A program made the position numbers and the translations under genes. A DNA stretch of 64,000 bases from Polyangiaceae bacterium (GTDB lineage Bacteria > Myxococcota_A > Polyangia > Polyangiales > Polyangiaceae), in NCBI GenBank assembly GCA_016712345.1, contig JADJRH010000011.1:4464001-4528000 (forward strand), in the 5' to 3' direction. Below are positions 9,456-18,201 of this stretch, piece by piece (position 1 is the first letter of the stretch; every line of letters begins with the position of its first letter). The notes beneath the pieces were generated by a model that did not search any database, was not told where the DNA came from, and worked only from the letters and a program-made list of their open reading frames with translations.

Positions 9456-10323
9456 TCACCGTCCGGCCGCGAACTCGCTGACCTGTTGGTTCTAAAAAGG
9501 GCAACCCGTCAATGGCGGGCGCGCCTTGAAGGACAGGAATTTGGTCAAACGAAAGCGCTTGTAAAAGCATCCTTGTTCGGTGCAAAACCTCACCGTAAGA
9601 CGCGTCCAGGCGAGTGACGTTGTCTTTTTCAATGGTTTGCCACTGACCCAACACCGATGTCAGGGCCCACGTAAACGCTCCCATTGTTTGCCCACCAAAC
9701 GTGGAGGATACCGCTGTTGAGTTGGGTTCGCACGCGGCGATCACGCGCGCATCGCCGGGGCCGCGTGCCATGCCCATTCCAAATCGACGACCCCATCTGC
9801 GCAGGCGAGGACGAATGGCATTGCGCTGTTTGACGACCGCGCCCTCGCGGCAGCAGTCTAAAACGATGGTCACACTTCCGACTGTGGGACCACCTCCAAT
9901 TAAGTTGCGAATTTCAGGCAAATAGAGGAGATTTTGCTCTGTTGAAGATGTGTCGGCCGGGCACAAAACAATGCCTCTACCCTGCTCGCCGTGACCTGAA
10001 AAAGTAATGAGACCGCTGCTCATTGGGTTGCGAGAAAGAGCATTGGAGAGCCAGTTGAGCCCACTTTCGAGCGATGCGCGCGAGGCATCTGAAGTGCGTA
10101 CACCTGCTCCGTCGATTCCCATGTGAGATCCATTGGAGAGGGGAGAAGTGCACAGACGAATATGGCTCGCTTCATAACCCCAGGCGCGGCATTGTCGGAG
10201 CCACACGCGCGCGTCCTCGGCGGCACCGGCAACGTTGCTGGCCCCCGCTGCACGCCCCTCTGATCTGTCCAGAATGCTGTAATCTTCAACCCCAATGAGC
10301 AAAGCGTAGTTTTCGGTCGCCAT
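9310..10323 (-). CDS. Caspase-fold (C14-like) protease, N-terminal part of a frame-broken gene
   Basis: The protein begins NYALLIGVEDY, the usual first strand of bacterial caspase-like (metacaspase/orthocaspase) domains. The catalytic dyad is visible: His111 in ITFSGHGEQG and Cys158 in IVLDCCREG. The genuine homologous sequence ends near LPFLEPTGQRVRGRT (about 9460); the Arg-rich remainder is probably read in the wrong frame. A one-base loss in the GGG at 9448-9450 (CCC in the gene) or loss of one copy of the tandem GTGA at 9452-9459 would join it to the next entry as one protein of about 498 residues. It lies convergent to the FHA/kinase-FGE operon. Confidence 0.78.
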   Translation of the reverse strand: MATENYALLIGVEDYSILDRSEGRAAGASNVAGAAEDARVWLRQCRAWGYEASHIRLCTSPLSNGSHMGIDGAGVRTSDASRASLESGLNWLSNALSRNPMSSGLITFSGHGEQGRGIVLCPADTSSTEQNLLYLPEIRNLIGGGPTVGSVTIVLDCCREGAVVKQRNAIRPRLRRWGRRFGMGMARGPGDARVIAACEPNSTAVSSTFGGQTMGAFTWALTSVLGQWQTIEKDNVTRLDASYGEVLHRTRMLLQALSFDQIPVLQGAPAIDGLPFLEPTGQRVRGRTVSEPTCRRRRRQLDPSELDFRTYLLRYTDPSGVASPCGYHCCHLHRWNR

Positions 10324-10603
10324 GGATCCTCCGCTGGATGAAGCGACCGTATCCGGTTTTTGGAAGAGTGACTATTTCAAGTTTATTTCAGGACGGAGCG
10401 CACTGAGGCGCGTTGCGCCGGCTGGAAGGTTTGCGGCGGTTGCGGTGGGTGGGTGCGAGAAGGCATCGCGTGCCAAAAGGGGCCAGCGGGGAGAAATATT
10501 GGTGTCATAGATGTTTGGGGAGGTGGGTCTTATACCGGTTTCTACCAACGACGCGGCGCCACGAAGCGACGCGGTTGTCGACCGATAAGATAGAGGAGAC
10601 GCC

Positions 10604-11020
10604 ATGAAATCGACGTTCATCAAGACCATTCAGACTTTGTCTGTTGTGAGTGCCATTCTTGCCGTGGGGGCTGTGGCTTCGGCAGACAACTGCAAAAAGC
10701 CGAATGTCAAAGTTCAGAACGATCGCTCGGCGGCTATCAAAGTGACCAAGATTCAGTACTTTGATACCTGCGATCAAAAGTGGCGAACGGAAGATGTCTC
10801 CGAAAAGGAGATCGACGCGGGCAAGTCGTTCACCTTCACAGACGACCTTGAATACGTTGGCAATTGCGCCATTTCCAAGTTCAAGCTCTACCGAGCCGTT
10901 CGCCAAAGCACAGGCTCGGCGTATGGTAGCTTTGCCTGGGGCAGTGAACTTGTCCCCGACCAGGGGTCAAACCAGCGCTGCAACACGGGCGTGACTTATA
11001 CAATTCACGCTCACGAATAA
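10604..11020 (+). CDS. Small exported protein, unknown function
   Basis: The 138-residue product has a clear Sec signal peptide (Lys near the start, hydrophobic core, cleavage after VASA near residue 28), giving a mature protein of about 110 residues. Four Cys (NCKK, DTCDQ, GNCA, RCNTG) could form two disulfides. The mature part looks like a compact beta-sandwich (VKVQNDRSAAIKVTKIQYFD, FTFTDDLEYVGNC). An AGGAG ribosome site lies 8 bases before the ATG. No family is recognised. It sits alone between divergent and convergent neighbours. Confidence 0.68.
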   Translation: MKSTFIKTIQTLSVVSAILAVGAVASADNCKKPNVKVQNDRSAAIKVTKIQYFDTCDQKWRTEDVSEKEIDAGKSFTFTDDLEYVGNCAISKFKLYRAVRQSTGSAYGSFAWGSELVPDQGSNQRCNTGVTYTIHAHE

Positions 11021-11037
11021 CGCCGCGAAGAACTCAA

Positions 11038-11853
11038 CTATCGGCGACGACGGCTGCGAAACAGGGAGGTGAAGGCGGCGAGGGCGAGAAGGAGGCCTGC
11101 GGGGGAGGCCGATGTCGATGGGGGGAGGTTGCACGAGCACCCTTCTGACGAACCTGAATTGGTACCGCCGTTGCCACCTTGACCTCCCTGCCCTCCTCCG
11201 CCTCCTCCGCTGCCTCCGGTCCCTCCTGACATACCTGAAGTGGTTGACCCACCTCCGGTTGCTCCCGTTCCACCCGAGCCGCCGTTTCCTTCTACAAATG
11301 CGCGAAGAATCCAGTCACCTGTCAGACCCAGATCTTCGGCCTTTTTCCAGCCGACAGCCTGTGCGCTGATGAAGTTTCGGTCAGGTTGAATGTTGCCATC
11401 GTCGTCGCGGGCGATCGACGGCAACCCGTCATGCGTAAATTCTAACCCAACTCGAAACGGGCCTGTGACGACCACACTTTGAGCGCTGATGTCCATTTCT
11501 TGAAGGGCGGTGTTGGCGGCGGTAAGGGTAAAATTGCCCTTGAACAGCTCGGCGCCCGGCTCATCTGTCAACGCCGCATCATCCCAAATGTGAAGGGTGA
11601 CATCTTTTTTGGTGCCGGCGATTCCACCGCCGAAGACCACCTGAATTTTGAGGAGCGCAACGCCGCTTTCAGGCGGGTTGAACCGGGAAGCGGCCATTTC
11701 TTTGGCGACAAATCCGGTTTGAAAGCCGGCCTGTTGCCCGTCGACAAATCCGTCGTTTTTCAACTCCACATCGGCGAGGGCAACCGCCGAAACGGACATG
11801 ACAAAGCCAAACGCGGCGGGTCGAAGCCAACGGGAGAGGCGCGCAGCAATCAT
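11038..11853 (-). CDS. Exported surface protein with MYXO-CTERM-like tail
   Basis: I chose the ATG at 11853, which opens a standard signal peptide (MIAARLSRWLRPAAFGFVM, cleavage after VALA). The mature part (about residues 27-190) is a beta-rich domain with no catalytic motif. Then comes a Gly/Ser/Thr linker and a tail with Cys pair CSC, a hydrophobic stretch AGLLLALAAFTSLF and a terminal RSRRRR cluster. That order matches MYXO-CTERM sorting signals, which direct proteins to the myxobacterial cell surface. It lies 88 bp downstream of the cytochrome gene on the same strand and may be co-transcribed with it. Confidence 0.75.
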   Translation of the reverse strand: MIAARLSRWLRPAAFGFVMSVSAVALADVELKNDGFVDGQQAGFQTGFVAKEMAASRFNPPESGVALLKIQVVFGGGIAGTKKDVTLHIWDDAALTDEPGAELFKGNFTLTAANTALQEMDISAQSVVVTGPFRVGLEFTHDGLPSIARDDDGNIQPDRNFISAQAVGWKKAEDLGLTGDWILRAFVEGNGGSGGTGATGGGSTTSGMSGGTGGSGGGGGGQGGQGGNGGTNSGSSEGCSCNLPPSTSASPAGLLLALAAFTSLFRSRRRR

Positions 11854-11941
11854 ACAGCGAGGTGTACGGCGATTGCGGCGCGCCTGGCAATGACATTTTG
11901 TGGAGGCCGGGCGCAACGACCGGCAATGCGTGGTTGGACGT

Positions 11942-14725
11942 TTACTCGTCGCCGTCGAGTGTACCGTCGAGATCGCGATCGATGCCGGCGCGAACGCCCG
12001 AACCCAAAGGTACACAAGTGAACGTGACAGGGCTGATTTGTGAGAGCGCGGTGAGGACCGGTGCGGGAAGAGGAGAAAGCGCATCTAAGTCGGGTGCAAA
12101 CTGACCGTTGGAAAGGTAGGCGAAGCCCCACTCGCGCGCCCCAAGGTGGGTTTTTGCGATGAGATCACACTCGCCTTCTTCGGCCCGCTCGCGCAGGAGA
12201 AAAAGCCTCGGTAGAGCCGACGCCAGATTGCCTTTTCGAAGGGTGATCTGTTGCGCCGTGACGGGAGGTACATTGCTATCCATGGCGAACATGAATTGCT
12301 CCAGTTGGCGCTTTTCGAGTTCACCCTGCGGGTCGGTCCCAAAACCTGAGGGGCTGAACGGCGGGGCAAAAAAGATCAGGCTGTGAAACCTGAAAACGGT
12401 GTCAACCGAACCGTCGTGGGTATACCCAAAACCTCGGATTTGATCACCTTTGTGGCCGATGTCGATGGGTGGGAAGGTGCTGGCAAACGCCATTCCAAAC
12501 ATACCCACTTTTTGGTAAAGGTTGCGAAGGTGCGGCACTTTGAGCAGTTGAGGGCCGAAGTCAAACGACGACCGGCCGTCGGACCCAAAAAAGCCGGTGG
12601 CATGATCGCCGATGTTTTGTTCAGGGTTGACCACGTGGCAGTCATTACAAGTGGGACCGGGGGGTGGTAAAATCCCTGTGCCGAGGTGGCGTGTGTGGAA
12701 CAAGTCACTGCCCGCCTGCTCGTCGGGTGTGAGGGAGTTGTCGAGCGCGCGAATGGGGTTGGGTGGGTAGGTTACCTGAAGGATAAAATCGGTGAACGCT
12801 TCCATGTCCGCGTTGGGAATGGGGCCCGCCGTTCCAACAAGGTTGACGAAACCGCCCTGAAACTTCATGAATGCCGCACGCTCGTCAAAAGCGCCTTGGT
12901 CGGGCTGCGCACTCGGCGCGTCATCACCACCGTTGCGATCGGCCCGCCAGTGCATGGGGCCGTGATTGGCCATGCCGCGCAGGCTTTGGGTGGTCATGGG
13001 CCCTTTCATGGGGTGATGGGTAGGTGGAGAGATAGGGCCAAATAGCGGATGGATAGGATAGCCGGTGGCAGGGTCAACCAGTCCAACGCCGTCGGGCCCG
13101 AAGGGGCCGGCGTCGATGGTTACACTGTCATCGGGATTGCCGAGATCCCACGCCAGATCATCCATATCGCCGAAAACGTGGCACGTGGCACACGACGAGT
13201 CACCGTGGGCAGAAAGCGTGGCGTCGTACAGAAAACGCCGGCCCGCCACCAGGGTGGGAGGTTCGGGATTGGGCATGGCCACATGACTTACCTCGCTCAT
13301 GGAGGCGAGGCTGATGGTGGAGATGGAGTTGTCGAAGCGGGTGAGTGCGAACAGTCGGCCGTTTTTGCTGTCGAGAACAACGCCTGTGGGGCCGCCGCCG
13401 GACACCTGAATTTGAGTTGCGGACGATGGGTAGAATGTGTCATTTTCAAGCTCGGCGGTTTTATAAACGCCGATTTTTGAAGAACCCATGGCGGCCACAA
13501 ACAACATTTTCCCGTCTGGAGAAACGGCCATTTCTGTGGGTAGAGCAAGGCTCAACACACTTTCTGCGTTGGGCGTTTCATCACAGCAGGTGGAGTAGTT
13601 AACGTGTTTGTTGAGGTGGCGGGGAGCCACCGCGCCGTTGGAGCCGAGAACGGTGATTCTGTTTTCGGCGAAGTGGCCGCGAACCGAGTGTCCGGCGTAG
13701 ACTCCCGGCCCTTCAAAGCGCTTTTCGTTAAACGCTTCTGTGTTTGAAACGTACACTTTGCCGTTTACCGGGTTGACGGCCATGTTGTATAGGATGGTGC
13801 CGACGCCTGTGTACGCATTGCCCAATGGAGCCGGGGGATTTGCGTTGGCGTCGATCACAAACACGTCTTTGTCGGGGAGGTTAAACGCCACCTTGTCATC
13901 CCACGCGGTGCCGTTTTCATCTACCCAGTGCGTGCCGTTATACCGAACGATTAATCCGACTGCGGGATGGGGAACCCCGTCGACGTTGGTGGTTGGGCCG
14001 GGCAATGTTCGCCCGCCGAGGTCGGCCTGGAAAAACAGGTTGTCGTTGAGCATTGACTCATTGAGAGTCATTGTTTGATTGCCGGAGTGGAAGGCCGCTG
14101 CGTACACTTTGCTCCCGTCGGGGCTTGCGGCAAGGGCCCTGGGTGTGTCGGCAAAGAGCGTGACAATGTGAGTGGAAGGTTGGGTAGAATTGGTGGCGGC
14201 GTCGATCACCCAAACATCGGCCCTACCCACGCCGGGTGTTGTGAGCTGCGGGTCAACCGGGCTGTTTTGGCCGCGGTGGGCGGTGGTGACGAACGCCTTG
14301 TTTTTGCCGGACCCGGCAAACACGATATCGCGCGGTTCGTCCCCGACGAGGAGTGTTCGCTCAACCTGAGCGAACGCTCCACCGCCGTGGACATTGACGA
14401 TGCTGACGCTGTCAGACAGGTGGTTGACGACCCACACCTCGCTGTTGGAGCGAGCGGCGACGGCAACCGGTTCGACCCCGACGGTGACCGATGTTTGATG
14501 TTCGAGCCCAGAAGGTGTGACTCGAAAAATTTCCAACCGGTTGTCGGGTGTGTTGACAGCAAACAGGAGTTTGCCGTTTGGCGAAAGGGCCAGGGGGCGA
14601 ACCTGACCACTTTCAAACGCTGTGAATGACGTATCAGCCGATGCTTCTGCCGTGGAAAGCGTGGCAGCGGCCAATGGGGCTAACGATAAAAGAAAATGAG
14701 CAAGCTTGGAAGCAGTGTACTTCAT
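11942..14725 (-). CDS. Exported YncE-type beta-propeller fused to di-heme cytochrome c domain
   Basis: The 927-residue protein has a signal peptide ending about residue 30 (AEASA). Residues about 35-490 are beta-propeller repeats of the YncE/40-residue type (LALSPNGKLLFAVNT, AASPDGSKVYAA, AVSPDGKMLFVAA). The second half has two c-type heme sites, CATCH at 512-516 and CNDCH at 693-697, in a MauG/cytochrome c peroxidase-like layout (PMKGPMTTQSLRGMANHGPM is a typical loop). The C-terminus ends GIDRDLDGTLDGDE, a calcium-binding-type loop. It should act in the periplasm or on the surface in electron transfer or peroxide chemistry; the substrate is not evident. Confidence 0.82.
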   Translation of the reverse strand: MKYTASKLAHFLLSLAPLAAATLSTAEASADTSFTAFESGQVRPLALSPNGKLLFAVNTPDNRLEIFRVTPSGLEHQTSVTVGVEPVAVAARSNSEVWVVNHLSDSVSIVNVHGGGAFAQVERTLLVGDEPRDIVFAGSGKNKAFVTTAHRGQNSPVDPQLTTPGVGRADVWVIDAATNSTQPSTHIVTLFADTPRALAASPDGSKVYAAAFHSGNQTMTLNESMLNDNLFFQADLGGRTLPGPTTNVDGVPHPAVGLIVRYNGTHWVDENGTAWDDKVAFNLPDKDVFVIDANANPPAPLGNAYTGVGTILYNMAVNPVNGKVYVSNTEAFNEKRFEGPGVYAGHSVRGHFAENRITVLGSNGAVAPRHLNKHVNYSTCCDETPNAESVLSLALPTEMAVSPDGKMLFVAAMGSSKIGVYKTAELENDTFYPSSATQIQVSGGGPTGVVLDSKNGRLFALTRFDNSISTISLASMSEVSHVAMPNPEPPTLVAGRRFLYDATLSAHGDSSCATCHVFGDMDDLAWDLGNPDDSVTIDAGPFGPDGVGLVDPATGYPIHPLFGPISPPTHHPMKGPMTTQSLRGMANHGPMHWRADRNGGDDAPSAQPDQGAFDERAAFMKFQGGFVNLVGTAGPIPNADMEAFTDFILQVTYPPNPIRALDNSLTPDEQAGSDLFHTRHLGTGILPPPGPTCNDCHVVNPEQNIGDHATGFFGSDGRSSFDFGPQLLKVPHLRNLYQKVGMFGMAFASTFPPIDIGHKGDQIRGFGYTHDGSVDTVFRFHSLIFFAPPFSPSGFGTDPQGELEKRQLEQFMFAMDSNVPPVTAQQITLRKGNLASALPRLFLLRERAEEGECDLIAKTHLGAREWGFAYLSNGQFAPDLDALSPLPAPVLTALSQISPVTFTCVPLGSGVRAGIDRDLDGTLDGDE

Positions 14726-15054
14726 TGGTTCCCTCGATTGGGGTAGGAGGGCCGAGCCGGAGGTGAGGGGAATGCCCTATCTAGAATCGAAGGGTAGACC
14801 CATGCCGTGGGCGGTGCGGACCCCGAGTTGATAAAATTGCAACTCTACAGGCTTGAGTCGCGGCGACAAACTCTGCCAGTCACACGATCAAGTGATGGGT
14901 AGGTGGGGGCGGAGTGAATACATCTTGTACTTGCGCCCGAGCGGTGAACTTATAGCCAGGGCGCAACGCCTCTTGTCGAGCGAGAGAATGGAGGGTGCTG
15001 GACATGGTGGGCTTGGCCTCAGCGAGGGGCCAGTCTGTTCGCTTGGCGAGGATA
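14726..15054. other. 329-bp gap upstream of the cytochrome gene, no gene seen
   Basis: This stretch separates the start of the cytochrome gene from the stop of the next minus-strand lipoprotein gene. It must hold the promoter of the cytochrome gene, but I see no convincing -35/-10 pair or operator. The word GGGTAG occurs at about 14793 and 14897, consistent with its enrichment in this part of the window. Short frames on both strands look non-coding. Confidence 0.5.
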
Positions 15055-15696
15055 TCAGCGGGGGGCGGCGTGGCAGAGCACGTCGGCTGGGTCGCGGGTA
15101 GATTGGTGGCATTCCCATTTGTCGTCGTGGCAGGCAACTACCAAAACGCCCGCCTCGTAGGCGGCTTTCAGCGTTGAACCGGAGCGTTGGACAAGCAGGT
15201 TGGAGGGCACCTTGTCGGTGCAGCCTTTGCCCATTTGGATGATCAGTTTACGACCGCCCTTGTCAATTCCAACGGGGTTGGGAGGTGTTTTGCCCTTATC
15301 AGCGGTGCGCACCGCCGATTCTAACTTTTTGGAAATCTCCCCAATATACCCTCTGTCGACAATGGGGGGATCGCCGCCGCGCGGAGTGACCATTGCCATG
15401 ACGTAGGCGATGGTGGCCATTTGCTGATCGGCCGGGGCGCTGGGCTGAATGGGCCCACTGGACCCGATGGGGAGGGGGCGGGGCGGCATTGGCGGAGAAG
15501 CGACGGTGGCCGATGTGGTGGGAGCGCTGGAAGCGGTTTGCGAAGGCGCTGCTGTTGCCGTGGGGGCGGCGGTGAGGGCGGGAGCCGCTGTGGCGGTGGA
15601 GGCACCCGACCCCGAAGGTTTCGTCTCTCCGCAGGCGGTGAGACTTGCCAACGCGAGGCCGGCGAGACAGGACAAAATGTATTGGACACGTACCAT
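15055..15696 (-). CDS. Lipoprotein with Ala/Thr/Pro-rich linker
   Basis: The ATG at 15696 (rather than the TTG at 15702) opens a signal peptide with a lipobox, LTAC, near residue 22, so the product should be a lipid-anchored envelope protein of about 213 residues. Residues 25-70 are an Ala/Thr/Pro/Ser linker. The C-terminal 130 residues (QQMATIAYVMAMVTPRGG, then LIIQMGKGCTDKVPSN and a Cys-rich end) match no family I know. It lies on the same strand as the phospholipase D-like gene 55 bp upstream and may be in an operon with it. Confidence 0.65.
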   Translation of the reverse strand: MVRVQYILSCLAGLALASLTACGETKPSGSGASTATAAPALTAAPTATAAPSQTASSAPTTSATVASPPMPPRPLPIGSSGPIQPSAPADQQMATIAYVMAMVTPRGGDPPIVDRGYIGEISKKLESAVRTADKGKTPPNPVGIDKGGRKLIIQMGKGCTDKVPSNLLVQRSGSTLKAAYEAGVLVVACHDDKWECHQSTRDPADVLCHAAPR

Positions 15697-15751
15697 GGTC
15701 AACCTGACTTATAAAATGGGTAGGTAGGTAGGGTCAACTCCAAACGGCAAA

Positions 15752-16357
15752 CTATTCTGCTGCGAGGGTGGAAACGCCGTCGAGCGGCGCCGGGCACACC
15801 GAGCGGAGGCGACAGCCGGCGCACATTCGGCCGCTCCAGATAGCGTCAAACCGCTCCTGGGTGCGGTCGAGAAGCACGTCGTCGTCGGTGGCAATGCCCA
15901 TTTCAAAATTGCGCCTCCCCTCCCCTTTGGCGCCGAGTCCCGCTCCGGTGAAGTTGGCGCTTCCGAGGTAGAGGTAGGTTCCGTCCACGGCGATCATTTT
16001 CATGTGTACACGTGGACAGAGCCGCATTTCAAACTGGGGAGGTTTTAAGATGGGTAACTTGGCAAGGGTGGCTCGAAATGCGCGCGACGGAGGCGCGGCG
16101 TGCAAAATTCGAATTTCTACCCCTCGGCGAACGAAGCTCGCAAACGTATCGAGGAGCGAAATGTACCTTCCGCGCGCGCGAGCCGAACTGCCCACGGGTG
16201 CTTCAACGTGCATGTCTTTCACGTTGGCCGTGGCGATCCAAAGCGAAACGGACGTGGAGGCGACCGCTTTGGCAATGAGGCGATCGTAGTGATCGCGATC
16301 GGAAAGCAGCTCCAAACGGGCCGATCGAACCGATGGCGAAAAGACATCCAACCGCAC
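15752..16357 (-). CDS. Phospholipase D-like (HKD) protein
   Basis: One full HKD motif is present: His118-Met-Lys120, then Asp125 and GSAN at 132-135 followed by FTGAG. At 201 residues it has a single HKD and would act as a dimer, as bacterial single-HKD nucleases and phosphodiesterases do. The C-terminus has a Cys cluster (CAGCRLRSVC at about 178-187) that could bind a metal or iron-sulfur centre, an unusual addition. No signal peptide is seen, so it is probably cytoplasmic. It may be a nuclease-type member; phospholipase activity cannot be told from the sequence. It diverges from the flippase gene. Confidence 0.8.
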   Translation of the reverse strand: MRLDVFSPSVRSARLELLSDRDHYDRLIAKAVASTSVSLWIATANVKDMHVEAPVGSSARARGRYISLLDTFASFVRRGVEIRILHAAPPSRAFRATLAKLPILKPPQFEMRLCPRVHMKMIAVDGTYLYLGSANFTGAGLGAKGEGRRNFEMGIATDDDVLLDRTQERFDAIWSGRMCAGCRLRSVCPAPLDGVSTLAAE

Positions 16358-16453
16358 GCCGGTAGCCTACAACAAGGCCGTGGAGTGGGCCCAATTTGCG
16401 GCGACGAGAGCGAGAACTTGACCTACACCTTTCGGATCTGCCATGAGGCCCAT

Positions 16454-18034
16454 GTGGATGAGGACAAGGCCAAGGTAACAGAACAGGAGCCACGCGCGAC
16501 TGCGGCGCCGCCAAAAGAAGATGCGGCTCAAACAGCGGGACGCGGCGGGCTGGTGATTGTTCTCGCCAAGGGGCTTTTTATACTCTACGGCTTCGCGCAG
16601 CAGATTGTGTTGCAACACCTGCTTGGGCAGGTTGGGTATGGTGAAGCGTCGCTTGTGACGGCTTCGGTGGGTGTGGTTAACAACGTGGTTGTTGCGGCTT
16701 CCATTCAGGGAGTTTCGCGAACTGTGGCGGCCGCACCTGAAGGAGCGTGGCCCCAACTCTACCGGCGCGCTCTAACCTACCATGCGGTGATTGCATTTAT
16801 CGTTTCGGGCTTGTTTGCCGCGGCGGCGGGGCCGATTTCAAAAACGTTGAATGCCGAGCACGTTGTTACGCCGATGCGCCTCGTGGCCTTGGTGGTATTT
16901 TTATACGGTTTGTACGCACCCATGGTGGGCGCCCTGAACGGTAGAAAACGATTTGTCGATCAGGGAGGCCTCGACATTGTGTACGGCGCAATTCGAACGG
17001 TGGGAATTGCGGGTGGAGCGTATCTCTTTATGCGCATGTCAAAGAGCGGAACGCTCGGCCTTGTGACTGGGTTTGTTGCATCCGCGGCCGTGATTGTTCC
17101 CCTCGCTGTGTGGCGCGCGGGGGTTGGAAAATCAGGTGGGAGCGAGCCTCGAATTGGACCTTACCTCGGTTTTCTATTTCCGGTGATCGTGGCGCAGGGG
17201 TGTTTAAACTTGCTCCTTCGAACCGACTTTTTTCTACTCCGGTATTTTGCCGGCGCGGCGGCGCGCACAGCCAACGTGGAACCCAGTGTGGCCGACGGGC
17301 TTTTGGGGATATACCAGGGTGTGCAACTCTACGCGTTTCTACCTTACCAATTGTTGATGTCGATCACGTTTATTCTGTTTCCGATGTTGTCCAAAGCCCA
17401 GGCGGAGGGTGACAAAGAGTTTGTCAAAGGCTTCACGCGCGCGAATGTGAGACTTTCGTTTGTGTTTACAGGGCTGATTTGTGGAACAATCGCTTCGATT
17501 TCTACCCATGTCCTTCGGTTGGCTTCGCCGGAGGCGATCTGGAAAAACGGGGGCGAACCGTTGCGCATTTTGGCGATTGGAATGGGTACACTGAGTGTGC
17601 TCGGTATATCAAGCGCCGTGCTGACAAGTCTGAAAAAGGAAGTGGCGGCCGCGGGAGTGACAATCGCGGCTGTGGCAGCGGTGGCGGCGGGATGTACCGT
17701 GGCGCTTGTCTCGGCGCCGCTCGGCGAGGGGATGTTGACTCGAACGGCGCTTGCCGCCTCCGCGGGGCTTTTTGCGGCGATGATCTTGAGCGCTGTGTTG
17801 GTTAGAAAAGCGGCGGGTGGATTTGTGCCTGTCTTGACGGCCGTTCGCGTTCCCGCGGCGTTGGCGATCACGGTGGCGGTGGGATCGCGCATGCCATGGC
17901 TTGGAAAAGCGCTGGTCATCCCTCAAGCCGCGGGCATGGCGCTTGTGTACATTTTGGTGTTGGTGGTGCTTCGCGAAGTGGGTAAGGATGACGTGGGGAT
18001 GTTGCTGCGCGTGGCCGGCCGCAAAAAGCGTTAG
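16454..18034 (+). CDS. Wzx/MurJ-like lipid-linked oligosaccharide flippase
   Basis: I place the start at the GTG at 16454, preceded by GAGG, giving 526 residues; longer frames upstream would overlap the divergent phospholipase D-like gene. The protein has an acidic and Ala/Pro-rich cytoplasmic tail, then about 12-14 hydrophobic segments (GLVIVLAKGLFILYGFAQQ, VNNVVVAASIQGVSRTVAA, LLGIYQGVQLYAFLPYQLL). The pattern is that of the MOP superfamily, most like polysaccharide-repeat flippases; MurJ would be the alternative. It should move undecaprenyl-linked sugars across the inner membrane. No other O-antigen genes are adjacent, although UppS lies 10 kb downstream. Confidence 0.78.
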   Translation: MDEDKAKVTEQEPRATAAPPKEDAAQTAGRGGLVIVLAKGLFILYGFAQQIVLQHLLGQVGYGEASLVTASVGVVNNVVVAASIQGVSRTVAAAPEGAWPQLYRRALTYHAVIAFIVSGLFAAAAGPISKTLNAEHVVTPMRLVALVVFLYGLYAPMVGALNGRKRFVDQGGLDIVYGAIRTVGIAGGAYLFMRMSKSGTLGLVTGFVASAAVIVPLAVWRAGVGKSGGSEPRIGPYLGFLFPVIVAQGCLNLLLRTDFFLLRYFAGAAARTANVEPSVADGLLGIYQGVQLYAFLPYQLLMSITFILFPMLSKAQAEGDKEFVKGFTRANVRLSFVFTGLICGTIASISTHVLRLASPEAIWKNGGEPLRILAIGMGTLSVLGISSAVLTSLKKEVAAAGVTIAAVAAVAAGCTVALVSAPLGEGMLTRTALAASAGLFAAMILSAVLVRKAAGGFVPVLTAVRVPAALAITVAVGSRMPWLGKALVIPQAAGMALVYILVLVVLREVGKDDVGMLLRVAGRKKR

Positions 18035-18201
18035 AAGGCCCACTTGGATGGGCGCTTCGGCGTTCACTGTCAAAACAAGGCCTGGACCGGTGGCCCAGAT
18101 GAGGAAACAAGGTACCGTGACACAAAGCCCCCAAATGTCTTTTTCGTGAGTTGATTGACATTCAGGTTTGGAAGGGGTTTGAAAAAGAGTATAAAGCCGC
18201 C

